Positions 26,476 to 34,894 of a DNA stretch of 64,000 nucleotides are shown here, in pieces. This DNA is from Pseudomonas muyukensis (GTDB lineage Bacteria > Pseudomonadota > Gammaproteobacteria > Pseudomonadales > Pseudomonadaceae). Both the position numbers and the translations under genes were made by a program. Location: assembly GCF_019139535.1 (NCBI RefSeq), contig NZ_CP077073.1, positions 571,501 through 635,500 on the forward strand, written 5' to 3'. Under the pieces are notes generated by a model, which had not been told where the DNA came from, searched no databases, and was given only the letters and a program-made list of their open reading frames with translations. The stretch's first letter is position 1. Each line of letters opens with the position of its first letter.

Positions 26476-27483
26476 GTGATCGAGTTTCAAAACGTCCACA
26501 AGACCTACCGCGTCGCCGGTAGGGATATCCCGGCCCTGAACCCGACCAGCCTGACCATCGAAGATGGCCAGGTGTTCGGCCTGATCGGCCACTCCGGCGC
26601 CGGCAAGAGCACCATGCTGCGCCTGATCAACCGCCTCGAGGAGCCCTCTGGCGGCACCATCGTCGTCGACGGCGAAGACGTCACCGCCTTCGATGCCAGC
26701 CAGTTGCGCCACTTCCGCCAGCAGGTCGGGATGATCTTCCAGCACTTCAACCTGCTGGCCTCCAAGACCGTCGCCGACAACGTCGCCCTGCCGCTGGTAC
26801 TGGCCGGCGAGCTGCCCCGTGCGCAGATCGACAAGCGCGTGACCGAACTGCTGGCCCGCGTTGGCTTGCAGGACCACGCCAGGAAATACCCGGCGCAGCT
26901 GTCGGGCGGGCAAAAGCAGCGCGTCGGCATCGCCCGCGCCCTGTCCACCAACCCGAAGATCCTGCTGTGCGACGAGGCCACCAGCGCCCTCGACCCGCAG
27001 ACCACCGCCTCGGTGCTGCAACTGCTGGCCGAGATCAACCGCGAGCTGAAACTGACCATCGTGCTGATCACCCATGAAATGGATGTGATCCGCCGCGTCT
27101 GCGACCGCGTGGCCGTGATGGATGCCGGGCAGATCGTCGAGCAGGGCCCGGTGGCCGAGGTGTTCCTGCACCCGCAGCACCCGACCACCAAACGCTTCGT
27201 CCAGGAAGACGAGCAAGTCGACGAAAACGAGCAACGCGACGACTTCGCCCACGTGCCGGGGCGCATCGTGCGCCTGACCTTCCAGGGCGACGCCACCTAT
27301 GCGCCGTTGCTCGGCACCGTGGCCCGCGAAACCGGCGTGGACTACAGCATCCTTGCCGGGCGTATCGACCGCATCAAGGACATTCCCTATGGCCAGCTGA
27401 CCCTCGCCCTGATGGGTGGCGACATGGAGGCGGCGTTCGCCCGCTTCACCGCGGCTGACGTACATATGGAGGTACTGCGTTGA
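26476..27483 (+). CDS. metN: methionine ABC transporter ATP-binding protein MetN
   Basis: 335 residues from a GTG start ([17 protein letters not shown]). Motifs: Walker [12 protein letters not shown], signature [15 protein letters not shown], Walker [13 protein letters not shown], and H-loop [10 protein letters not shown]-terminal NIL regulatory domain (about 260-335; [17 protein letters not shown]) is typical of MetN, where bound methionine inhibits transport. It forms an operon with metI (one-base overlap) and metQ. Confidence 0.94.
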   Translation: MIEFQNVHKTYRVAGRDIPALNPTSLTIEDGQVFGLIGHSGAGKSTMLRLINRLEEPSGGTIVVDGEDVTAFDASQLRHFRQQVGMIFQHFNLLASKTVADNVALPLVLAGELPRAQIDKRVTELLARVGLQDHARKYPAQLSGGQKQRVGIARALSTNPKILLCDEATSALDPQTTASVLQLLAEINRELKLTIVLITHEMDVIRRVCDRVAVMDAGQIVEQGPVAEVFLHPQHPTTKRFVQEDEQVDENEQRDDFAHVPGRIVRLTFQGDATYAPLLGTVARETGVDYSILAGRIDRIKDIPYGQLTLALMGGDMEAAFARFTAADVHMEVLR

Positions 27484-28154
27484 TGGATATCCTGAACTAC
27501 TTCGCCAACGTCGACTGGGTCGAGATCTGGCAGGCAACCAACGACACCCTGATCATGCTGTTCACCTCGCTGGTGTTCATCGTGCTGCTGGGGCTGCCCC
27601 TGGGCGTGGTGCTGTTCCTCTTCAGCCCGCGGCAGATGTTCGAGCACACCAAGTTCTATGCGGTGCTGGCGACCATCGTCAACATCGTGCGCTCGGTGCC
27701 GTTCATCATCCTGCTGATCGTGATGATCCCGGTCACGGTGCTGATCACCGGCACCTCGCTGGGGGTCGCCGGCGCCATCCCGCCGTTGGTGGTGGGTACC
27801 ACGCCATTCTTCGCGCGCCTGGTGGAAACCGCCCTGCGCGAGGTCGATCGCGGCATCATCGAGGCCACCCAGTCGATGGGCGCCACCACTGGCCAGATCA
27901 TCTTCAAGGCCGTGCTGCCAGAAGCCATGCCGGGCATCATCGCCGCCATCACCGTGACCGCGATCACCCTGGTGTCCTACACCGCCATGGCTGGCGTGGT
28001 CGGCGCCGGTGGCCTGGGCGACCTGTCGATCCGCTTCGGCTACCAGCGCTTCCAGACCGACGTGATGATCGTCACCGTGGTGCTGCTGGTAATCCTGGTC
28101 CAGGTGCTGCAGATGATCGGCGACAAGCTGGTCGTGCATTATTCCCGTAAGTAA
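27483..28154 (+). CDS. metI: methionine ABC transporter permease MetI
   Basis: 223 residues from the ATG whose A is the last base of the metN stop; the TTG just before is less likely. Five hydrophobic segments, with the BPD-type EAA loop around EVDRGIIEATQSMGATTGQIIFKAVLPEA, which docks on MetN. It forms the inner-membrane channel for D/L-methionine or related compounds. It is followed by two small hairpins before metQ. Confidence 0.93.
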   Translation: MDILNYFANVDWVEIWQATNDTLIMLFTSLVFIVLLGLPLGVVLFLFSPRQMFEHTKFYAVLATIVNIVRSVPFIILLIVMIPVTVLITGTSLGVAGAIPPLVVGTTPFFARLVETALREVDRGIIEATQSMGATTGQIIFKAVLPEAMPGIIAAITVTAITLVSYTAMAGVVGAGGLGDLSIRFGYQRFQTDVMIVTVVLLVILVQVLQMIGDKLVVHYSRK

Positions 28155-28162
28155 CCCCAATG

Positions 28163-28202
28163 GGGTCGGCCCGGCCGACCCGTTCGGGGGCCGTCGCGGC
28201 CC
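28163..28202 (+). promoter_or_regulatory. tandem hairpins between metI and metQ
   Basis: First hairpin GGGTCGGC-CCG-GCCGACCC (28163-28181), second GGGCCG-TCG-CGGCCC (28188-28202). Neither has a T-run, so they are not typical terminators. They sit 8 and 17+ bases from the flanking genes and could protect the upstream mRNA or set differential metQ expression. Confidence 0.5.
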
Positions 28203-28218
28203 TCACAAGGAGTGATCA

Positions 28219-28989
28219 ATGAAGAAGCTGCTTGCTGTTGTCGCCGCCGTCGCGGCCTTCTCGGCCAACGCCGAGACCCTGACCGTCGCCGCCACGCCGG
28301 TGCCGCACGGCGAGATCCTCAAGTTCGTACAGCCACAGCTGGCGAAGGAGGGCGTGGAGCTGAAGGTCAAGGAGTTCACCGACTACATCCAGCCGAACGT
28401 GCAGGTATCGGAAAAGCGCCTGGACGCCAACTTCTTCCAACACCAGCCGTACCTCGATGAGTTCAACAAGGCCAAGGGTACCCACCTGGTGAGCGTCGCC
28501 GGCGTGCACATCGAGCCCCTGGGCGTTTACTCGAGCAAGTACAAGAAGCTCGACGAGCTGCCATCCGGCGCCGCGCTGGTCATCCCCAACGACGCCACCA
28601 ACGGCGGCCGCGCCCTGCTGCTGCTGGACAAGGCCGGGGTGATCAAGCTCAAGGACAACAAGAACATCCTGTCGACCATCAAGGACATCGCCGAGAACCC
28701 GAAAGGCCTGAAGTTCCGCGAACTGGAAGCGGCCACCATCCCGCGCGTGCTGACCCAGGTCGATGCCGCCCTGATCAACACCAACTACGCGCTGGAAGCC
28801 AAGCTCAACCCGCAGAAGGACGCGCTGGCCATCGAAGGCAGCGATTCGCCCTACGTGAACATCCTGGTGACCCGCGAGGACAACAAGGACGCGGACGCGG
28901 TGAAGAAACTGGTGCAGGCCCTGCACTCGCCCGAGGTGAAGCAGTTCATCACCGAGAAGTACAAGGGCGCTGTGGTGCCGGCATTCTAA
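28219..28989 (+). CDS. metQ: methionine-binding protein MetQ (NlpA family)
   Basis: 256 residues. A signal peptide (KLLAVVAAVAAFSANA) is followed by the NlpA-family start ETLTVAATPVPHGEILKFV and conserved PNVQVSEKRLDANFFQHQPYL, DATNGGRAL and ALINTNYAL. There is no lipobox cysteine, so this version is a soluble periplasmic protein rather than a lipoprotein. It captures methionine for MetNI. AAGGAG lies 7 bases upstream of the ATG. Confidence 0.93.
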   Translation: MKKLLAVVAAVAAFSANAETLTVAATPVPHGEILKFVQPQLAKEGVELKVKEFTDYIQPNVQVSEKRLDANFFQHQPYLDEFNKAKGTHLVSVAGVHIEPLGVYSSKYKKLDELPSGAALVIPNDATNGGRALLLLDKAGVIKLKDNKNILSTIKDIAENPKGLKFRELEAATIPRVLTQVDAALINTNYALEAKLNPQKDALAIEGSDSPYVNILVTREDNKDADAVKKLVQALHSPEVKQFITEKYKGAVVPAF

Positions 28990-29000
28990 GCTGACATCCC

Positions 29001-29105
29001 CGGGGCCGCTTTGCGGCCCATCGCGACACAAGGCCGCTCCTACAGAGGACACGCGATTCTCTGTAGGAGCGGCCTTGTGTCGCGAAAGGCCTGCGCAGCA
29101 GGCCC
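29001..29105. repeat. inverted REP pair between metQ and sco
   Basis: Units at 29001-29045 and 29061-29105 are head-to-head inverted copies with a 15-base spacer, lying between the convergent metQ and Sco genes. Confidence 0.9.
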
Positions 29106-29112
29106 GCCGATC

Positions 29113-29745
29113 TCAATCCCGCTTGACCAGCCCCGGCAACTGCGCCACCAGCTTCTGGTTGTTGAACGGCGCACGAATGAACCCGCGCTGACGACCATCC
29201 GGGCCGACGATGGCCAGGTTGCCGCTGTGATCCACGGTATACCCCGGCTTGCTGGTATCGGCCGGAATGAACGGGATGCTCAAGGCATTGGCCAACTTCT
29301 GGGTATCCTCGATCGACCCCGCCACCCCGACGAAATCCTTGTCGAAATAGCCCAGGTACTGCTTGAGCTGGTTCGGCGTGTCGCGGTGCGGGTCGACGCT
29401 CACCAGCACCACCTGCAGACGCTCCAGCGCCTCCTTGGGCAGCTCGCTCTTGACCTGGCGCAGCTGGGCGAGGGTGGTCGGGCAGATGTCCGGGCAGTAG
29501 GTGTAGCCGAAGAACAGCAACGACCACTTGCCCTTGAGCTGGTCCAGCGCCAACGGCTGGCCGTTCTGGTCGGTCATGCTCACGTCCGGCACGGTACGGC
29601 TCTGCGGCAGCAGGATGATGCCGGCGTCGATCAGTTCGGTGGGGTTCAACTGACCGCGGTCGTTGAGCACCTTGTTGACGGTCAGGCCCATGATCAGCGC
29701 GACCAGGGCAACGAGGATGAAGACGGTTTTCTGGGTTCGGGTCAT
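29113..29745 (-). CDS. SCO1/SenC copper chaperone for cytochrome oxidase
   Basis: 210 residues. One N-terminal membrane anchor ([17 protein letters not shown]) precedes a periplasmic thioredoxin-like domain. It has the copper-binding CxxxC in [11 protein letters not shown] and a conserved distal histidine in [11 protein letters not shown] proteins help build the CuA centre of oxidase subunit II. It overlaps ctaB by 4 bases and is the last gene of the oxidase cluster. Confidence 0.92.
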   Translation of the reverse strand: MTRTQKTVFILVALVALIMGLTVNKVLNDRGQLNPTELIDAGIILLPQSRTVPDVSMTDQNGQPLALDQLKGKWSLLFFGYTYCPDICPTTLAQLRQVKSELPKEALERLQVVLVSVDPHRDTPNQLKQYLGYFDKDFVGVAGSIEDTQKLANALSIPFIPADTSKPGYTVDHSGNLAIVGPDGRQRGFIRAPFNNQKLVAQLPGLVKRD

Positions 29746-30641
29746 AGGTTCAGCAACAGGTAGTGGTCAACGAGCAACGCGATGAACAGGGCGAACAGGT
29801 AGCCGATAGAGTACTTGAACGTGCCGATCGCCGCGTGCGGCCGGGTGCCACGGTACAACACCCAGGCCCACTGCAGGAAGCGCAGGCCCAACCCCAGGGC
29901 ACAGGCCAGGTAGAGCGGGCCGCTCATGTGGATGGCATACGGCAGCAGGCTCACGGCCAGCAGAATCAAGGTGTAGAGCAGGATATGCAGGGCGGTGTAG
30001 CGCTCGCCATGGGTCACCGGCAGCATGGGAATATCGGCCTTGGCGTACTCGGCCTTGCGGTGGATGGCCAGGGCCCAGAAGTGCGGTGGGGTCCAGGCGA
30101 AGATGATCAGCACCAGCAGCAATGGCTCGGCGCTCACATGACCGCTCACCGCCACCCAGCCGAGCAATGGCGGGGCCGCCCCGGCCAGGCCGCCGATCAC
30201 GATATTCTGCGGCGTGGCCCGCTTGAGATAGCCGGTATAGAGCACCGCATAGCCCAACAGCGAGGCCAGCGTCAGCCAGGCGGTGAGGGGGTTGGTGAAC
30301 ACCAGCAGCAGGCCCATCCCCGCCAAGGCCAGCAGCAGGGCGAACAGCAAGGCCGGCACTGGCGCGACCCGGCCCTGGGCCAATGGACGCTTGTGGGTGC
30401 GGGCCATCAGCGCGTCGATGCGCCGGTCCAGCACGTGGTTGACCGCCGCCGCGCCCCCCGCGCACAAGGCGATGCCGAGGTTGCCGAACAGCAGCACGCT
30501 CCAGGCCACGCCCGCGCGGGTGGCGAGGAACATGCCCACCAGCGAGGTGATCAGCATCAGCACCACCACCTTGGGTTTGGTCAGCTCCATGTAGTCGCGC
30601 CAACCGGCGCGTGGGCGATCCGTGCTCAGAAGCGTCGCCAC
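29742..30641 (-). CDS. ctaB: haem O synthase (protohaem IX farnesyltransferase)
   Basis: 299 residues from a GTG start at 30641 ([17 protein letters not shown]), which also fixes its 16-base overlap with the ctaA end; the longer frame upstream is antisense to other coding content. It has seven to nine membrane segments and the UbiA-type Asp-rich motif [21 protein letters not shown]. It attaches farnesyl to haem B, giving haem O, which CtaA then oxidises to haem A. Also called CyoE. Confidence 0.93.
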   Translation of the reverse strand: MATLLSTDRPRAGWRDYMELTKPKVVVLMLITSLVGMFLATRAGVAWSVLLFGNLGIALCAGGAAAVNHVLDRRIDALMARTHKRPLAQGRVAPVPALLFALLLALAGMGLLLVFTNPLTAWLTLASLLGYAVLYTGYLKRATPQNIVIGGLAGAAPPLLGWVAVSGHVSAEPLLLVLIIFAWTPPHFWALAIHRKAEYAKADIPMLPVTHGERYTALHILLYTLILLAVSLLPYAIHMSGPLYLACALGLGLRFLQWAWVLYRGTRPHAAIGTFKYSIGYLFALFIALLVDHYLLLNL

Positions 30642-31699
30642 GAGTCGTTCCTCATGTGATGGGAAATGCCCACGCTGGTGATCGGCCGCAGGCGCCAGCC
30701 ATGGCCCACGCGCACCTTGTCGGCCACGCGGATGCGATAGTTCACCAGCACCATGCTCAGCAGCAGCAGGGCGCCCCCGGCGTTGTGTGCCACGGCCACG
30801 CCCAGCGGCAGGTGCAGCAGCACATTGCTGATGCCAAGGCTCAGTTGCAGCGCCAGGGCCAGCAGCACCAGGCGGGCCAGGCCGCCCTGACCGTGGCGAT
30901 GCAGCTTCCAGGCAAGCATCAGCAGCACCGCCGTGACCATCAACGCGCCAAGGCGGTGGCTGAGGTGAATGGCCGTGCGCGCATCGCTGTCCAGCTGCCC
31001 GCCCAGGTAGTTGGGCCCGACGTGCTGGGTCAGGTGGAAGCCGTTGCTGAAGTCCGCCGCCGGCCACCACTGACCATGGCAGGTGGGCAGGTCGATGCAG
31101 GCAACGGCGGCGTAATTGGCGCTGACCCAGCCGCCCAGGGCGATCTGCCCGATCACTACCAGCAGCGCCAACGCGGCGATCCGGCGCAGGCTCAGCGGCA
31201 GCTTCGGCAAAGGCGCAAAGGCCCGGGATAGACGCAGCGATAACAGGAACAACAGGCTCAGGGTGGTGAACCCGCCAAGCAGGTGGGCGGTGACCACCTG
31301 CGGCCAGAGCTTCAGGGTTACCGTCCACATGCCGAACGCCGCCTGTGCCAGCACCACCCCCAGCAGCAACAGCGGCAGGCGGTACGGCTGGCCGTCGCGG
31401 GCATGCCGGCGCACGGCCTGGAAGGCAAGCAGGGCGATCACCAGCGCCAGGGTGCCGGCGAAATAGCGATGGGTCATCTCCGCCCAGCCCTTGGCCGCTT
31501 CCACTGGGTGCTCGGGGAAGTGCTGCTCGGCATGGGCCAGCTGGGCTGCGCTTTTCGGCACGCCGATGAAGCCATAGCAACCCGGCCAGTCGGGGCAACC
31601 CAGGCCGGCGTGGGTCAGCCGCGTGTAGGCGCCGAGCAACACCACCAGCAGCGCCAGCAGGGTGGCGAACACAGCAAGGCGGAATCCGGGTCTGGCCAT
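30626..31699 (-). CDS. ctaA: haem A synthase CtaA (COX15)
   Basis: 357 residues, about eight membrane helices. Conserved features: [21 protein letters not shown] with a cysteine pair and THRYFAGTL early, and HLSHRLGAL and [11 protein letters not shown] late, giving the four haem-ligand histidines. It hydroxylates and oxidises haem O to haem A for the aa3 oxidase. It lies between the small PA0111-like gene and ctaB on the minus strand. Confidence 0.93.
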   Translation of the reverse strand: MARPGFRLAVFATLLALLVVLLGAYTRLTHAGLGCPDWPGCYGFIGVPKSAAQLAHAEQHFPEHPVEAAKGWAEMTHRYFAGTLALVIALLAFQAVRRHARDGQPYRLPLLLLGVVLAQAAFGMWTVTLKLWPQVVTAHLLGGFTTLSLLFLLSLRLSRAFAPLPKLPLSLRRIAALALLVVIGQIALGGWVSANYAAVACIDLPTCHGQWWPAADFSNGFHLTQHVGPNYLGGQLDSDARTAIHLSHRLGALMVTAVLLMLAWKLHRHGQGGLARLVLLALALQLSLGISNVLLHLPLGVAVAHNAGGALLLLSMVLVNYRIRVADKVRVGHGWRLRPITSVGISHHMRNDSWRRF

Positions 31700-31708
31700 G
31701 ACAGCCTC

Positions 31709-32293
31709 CTAGCCGATGTTGGACAGCTTGAGCAGGTGGCGCAGGTCATCCAGCACCTGCTTGCCATTGACCTTGGCGTCGTAGCGCAGCACCAGGTTGC
31801 CGTGGGGGTCGACGATCCACAGTTGCGGGCCGGGTTCGGCCACCTTGGCGCGATAGCGCGCGGCATCCAGCGGGTAGCGCTGCAACTGTGGGTACTCGCG
31901 GCCCAGCAGCGCCAGGTAGTCCGCCGTCAGTGGCTGGGCGGCGGCCAAGGCATGGCTGGCGCGGCTGGCATCGCGGCCCAGGCCGATCTGGATCTGCCGG
32001 GCCAGGTACACCAGTTGCTGGCAGTCCTGCGCGCAGGCCTGCGGCGCGCTGACCAGCAGTTGCCAGCGCGATTCCTGGGCATCGATGCCGATATCGGCGC
32101 GGCCCTGGCCATTGCCGATCATCGCCCCGTGATAGCTGCGCCCTTCCGGCACCCAGAACTGCAGCTTGTACATGCTGGTGGCGAGGATCATCGGCCCGAG
32201 CACGACGAACAGGATCAGCAACAGCTGCAAGCGCCCGCGGGCTCGGGGCTTGCCAGCTTCAGGCGTGTCCAGTGGACGCGTGGCGACGGCCAT
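31709..32293 (-). CDS. membrane-anchored hypothetical protein of the oxidase cluster
   Basis: 194 residues from the ATG at 32293 ([12 protein letters not shown]). A short cytoplasmic tail and one membrane helix ([20 protein letters not shown]) precede a periplasmic domain with a cysteine pair ([10 protein letters not shown]) and a thioredoxin-like end ([33 protein letters not shown]). This shape suggests a redox or copper-related assembly factor. It corresponds by position to PA0111. It overlaps SURF1 by 35 bases, an unusually long overlap, so translation is probably coupled. Confidence 0.75.
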   Translation of the reverse strand: MAVATRPLDTPEAGKPRARGRLQLLLILFVVLGPMILATSMYKLQFWVPEGRSYHGAMIGNGQGRADIGIDAQESRWQLLVSAPQACAQDCQQLVYLARQIQIGLGRDASRASHALAAAQPLTADYLALLGREYPQLQRYPLDAARYRAKVAEPGPQLWIVDPHGNLVLRYDAKVNGKQVLDDLRHLLKLSNIG

Positions 32294-33002
32294 GGCGGTT
32301 CTCCTTGTCGTTGTGATGCCAGCCGAAATAGAGGTAGAGCAGCACCAGTGCGCTGGCCAGGGCGAACCACTGCACGGCGTAGCCCAGGTGCTTTTCCGGG
32401 CCCATCGCCACCACCGGCCAATCCAGCCGGTAGGTGGCCGGGCCCGCTTGCAGGCGCAGTTCATGGGCAAAGCCGTCGCGGCCCAACTGCTGCCAGAGCG
32501 TGCTCGGGTCGACGGCGGTGAGCAGTTGCGGCCACTGGCCGCTGGCGGGGTCGGGGTGCAACTGGAAGGTCTTGCCCGGGGCGACATAGACCGAGGCGTC
32601 AAGGGTCAGGGTGCGCTCGGGCGTGTCGAAGTGGACCGGTACGCGGCGATCCGGCCAAGGCAGCCAACCGCGGTTGACCAGCAGCCAGCGGCCGCTGGCC
32701 TGATCGTGAAACGGTTGCAGCAGCTCGACGCCGGCCTTGCCGTCGCGCATCTGGTTATCCAGCAACAGGCTGTGTTCGCCGTCGAAGCGGCCCTGCAGGT
32801 GTACCGCCTGGAACGCCGGGTCCGGCAACTGCTGCAGTTGCGCCACGGCCACCGGCGCCTGGGCCTGGCGCGCGGTGTAGGTGTCCAGCAACAGGCGCTT
32901 CTCATCGGCCCGGCGCAGTTGCCAGCAGCCAAGCGCGATCAGCCCCGGCAGCAGCGCAAGCACCACCAGGGTCGGCACCAGCCCGGGGCGAAACGGCTTC
33001 AC
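32259..33002 (-). CDS. SURF1-family cytochrome oxidase assembly protein
   Basis: 247 residues from a GTG at 33002 (VKPFRPGLVPTLV). Two membrane helices, one at each end (LVVLALLPGLIALGCWQL and FALASALVLLYLYFGW), flank a periplasmic domain containing LQGRFDGEHSLLLDNQ and LLVNRGWLPW, all typical of SURF1. SURF1 proteins bind and deliver haem A to subunit I. The stop lies inside the next gene. Divergent from the small DUF2909 gene with a 63-base gap. Confidence 0.88.
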   Translation of the reverse strand: MKPFRPGLVPTLVVLALLPGLIALGCWQLRRADEKRLLLDTYTARQAQAPVAVAQLQQLPDPAFQAVHLQGRFDGEHSLLLDNQMRDGKAGVELLQPFHDQASGRWLLVNRGWLPWPDRRVPVHFDTPERTLTLDASVYVAPGKTFQLHPDPASGQWPQLLTAVDPSTLWQQLGRDGFAHELRLQAGPATYRLDWPVVAMGPEKHLGYAVQWFALASALVLLYLYFGWHHNDKENRHGRRHASTGHA

Positions 33003-33065
33003 CGCGGCCCCGCGAGGTCGAACGCTATACTTGTCCTCATCACCGCATCCCCCCGGAGTTTCGCC

Positions 33066-33269
33066 ATGCTCAAGGCCGCGATTGTCCTGATGCTGCTGGC
33101 CACCATCGCCAGCCTGTTCAGTGGCCTGGTGTTCCTGGTCAAGGACGACGACCAGTCGACCCGCCTGCTCAAGGCCCTCACCCTGCGCGTCACCCTCGCC
33201 ACCCTGACCGTCGGGCTGGTGGCCTGGGGGTTCTTCAGCGGGCAATTGGTGTCGCACGCGCCGTTCTGA
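33066..33269 (+). CDS. DUF2909 twin-transmembrane small protein
   Basis: 67 residues, two membrane helices (AAIVLMLLATIASLFSGLVFL and TLATLTVGLVAWGFF) joined by a polar loop KDDDQSTRLLKAL. DUF2909 small proteins are usually found inside cytochrome oxidase clusters; the role is unknown but assembly or stability of the oxidase is likely. It runs opposite to its neighbours: coxC and SURF1 are on the minus strand. Confidence 0.85.
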   Translation: MLKAAIVLMLLATIASLFSGLVFLVKDDDQSTRLLKALTLRVTLATLTVGLVAWGFFSGQLVSHAPF

Positions 33270-33282
33270 ATTATCTCGATCC

Positions 33283-33410
33283 CTGTAGGAGCGGCCTTGC
33301 CGAAGCGTCGGACCGGTCGGAAAGGGCTGCGCAGCAGCCCCGGCGATTGCCCATGGCGCCGAGATCCTGGGGCTGCTGCGCAGCCCATCGCGACACAAGG
33401 CCGCTCCTAC
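33283..33410. repeat. REP pair with one altered unit
   Basis: Unit one (33283-33342) begins CTGTAGGAGCGGCCTTG but then carries CCGAAGCGTCGGACCGGTCG in place of the usual TGTCGCG before AAAGGGCTGCGCAGCAGCCC. The inverted unit at 33369-33410 is standard. It lies between DUF2909 and coxC. Confidence 0.85.
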
Positions 33411-33428
33411 AAAGGGTCGCGCAACCCG

Positions 33429-34316
33429 TCAAAGCACATACACAAAGATGAACAACCCCACCCACACCACATCGACGAAGTGCCAGTACCAGCTGGCCGC
33501 CTCGAACCCGAAATGCTTGTCCGGGTTGAAATGCCCGCGCAGCACCCGGCAGAACATCACGAACAGGATCACGGTGCCCAAGGTCACGTGGGCACCATGG
33601 AACCCGGTAAGCATGAAGAACGTCGCCCCGTAGATCCCCGACCCCAGGGTCAGCCCCAGCTCGTTGTAGGCCTCGTGGTACTCGTAGGCCTGCAGCACGA
33701 GAAACGCGATCCCCAACAGGATGGTCAGCCCCAGCCACAGTTTCAGCGCGCCACGGTGCCCCTTGCGCAGGGCATGGTGGGCGATGGTCACGGTGACACT
33801 GGAACTCACCAGCAGGATGGTGTTGATCAGCGGCAGGTGCCACGGGTCGATCACCTCCTTGGGCGGCGGGAACAGCTTCGGGTCGGGCGTGTGCAACAAC
33901 GGCCAGACGAACTCGAAATTGGGCCAGAGCATGTGCGCCACGCCCTTGTCCCCTTCACCTCCCAGCCACGGCCCGGCCAGCACCCGCACGTAGAACAGCG
34001 CGCCGAAGAAAGCCAGGAAGAACATCACCTCGGAGAAGATGAACCAGCTCATGCCCCAGCGGAACGAGCGGTCCATCTGCGCGCTGTACAGCCCGGCGTG
34101 GCTCTCCTTGACCACCGCGCCGAACCAGCCGAACAGCATGTACGCCAGGAACAGCCCGCCGACGAAGAAGATCAGCGGCCCGTGGGATTCCGGGTGGCCG
34201 GCCTTGAGGTCGTTGAACCAGGTGCCCAGGCCGAACACGGTGATGAACAGGCCGATCGTGGCGATGATCGGCCACTTGCTCTGCGCCGGGACGTAGTAGT
34301 GCTCGTGGCTTGCCAT
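33429..34316 (-). CDS. coxC: cytochrome c oxidase subunit III
   Basis: 295 residues, seven membrane helices as in proteobacterial subunit III. Conserved elements include SMSWFIFSEVMFFLAFFGALFY, HHALRKGHRGALKLWL, EYHEAYNELGLTLGSGIYGATFFMLTGFHGAHV and the C-terminal FEAASWYWHFVDVVW. Located downstream of ctaG with a 16-base gap. Part of the aa3-type oxidase. Confidence 0.95.
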   Translation of the reverse strand: MASHEHYYVPAQSKWPIIATIGLFITVFGLGTWFNDLKAGHPESHGPLIFFVGGLFLAYMLFGWFGAVVKESHAGLYSAQMDRSFRWGMSWFIFSEVMFFLAFFGALFYVRVLAGPWLGGEGDKGVAHMLWPNFEFVWPLLHTPDPKLFPPPKEVIDPWHLPLINTILLVSSSVTVTIAHHALRKGHRGALKLWLGLTILLGIAFLVLQAYEYHEAYNELGLTLGSGIYGATFFMLTGFHGAHVTLGTVILFVMFCRVLRGHFNPDKHFGFEAASWYWHFVDVVWVGLFIFVYVL

Positions 34317-34332
34317 GGCGGATCTCCTTCCC

Positions 34333-34884
34333 TCAACGGGCGCCCGCGGTCGCGGCGACCGGGGGGTGGCGAGCGGTGATGTCGAACAAGGTGTAGGCCA
34401 GTGTCAGGTGTTTCACCGCGTCCGGCAGGTCGCGGTCGACGATGAAGCGCACCGGCATCTCGATGCGCTCGCCGGGCTGCAGCACCTGCTGGGTGAAGCA
34501 GAAGCACTCGGTCTTGTGGAAGTACGCCGCCGCCTCGGCCGGGGTGATGCTGGGGATGGCCTGGGCACTCATGGGTTTGTCGGTGGGGTTGCGGGCGATG
34601 AAGATCATCTGGTTGACCGCCCCGGGGTTGACCTCGAGCTGGTCGGCGGTGGAATGGAACTCCCAGCTCATGTCGCCGGCGTTGGTCGACATGAACTGCA
34701 CCCGCACCGAACGCGACGGGTCGCTGACCTGGCTGCCGGCGTACTGCCCGCCGGTCTTGCCGTTGATGCCGAAGGCCTTGCACATCACGTCGTAGATCGG
34801 CACCAGGGCAAAACCGAAGGCGAACATCACCACCGTCAGCATCAGCAGGCGGGTGACCAGGCGTCTGAGCGACAGGCCGTCCAT
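34333..34884 (-). CDS. ctaG: cytochrome oxidase copper assembly protein CtaG (Cox11)
   Basis: 183 residues. One membrane anchor (LLMLTVVMFAFGFALVPIYDVMCKAFG) and a periplasmic immunoglobulin-like domain with the copper-binding motif ECFCFTQQ. It inserts copper into the CuB site of subunit I. Located between coxA and coxC; 10 bases from coxA. Confidence 0.93.
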   Translation of the reverse strand: MDGLSLRRLVTRLLMLTVVMFAFGFALVPIYDVMCKAFGINGKTGGQYAGSQVSDPSRSVRVQFMSTNAGDMSWEFHSTADQLEVNPGAVNQMIFIARNPTDKPMSAQAIPSITPAEAAAYFHKTECFCFTQQVLQPGERIEMPVRFIVDRDLPDAVKHLTLAYTLFDITARHPPVAATAGAR

Positions 34885-34894
34885 GGGCAGGCTC

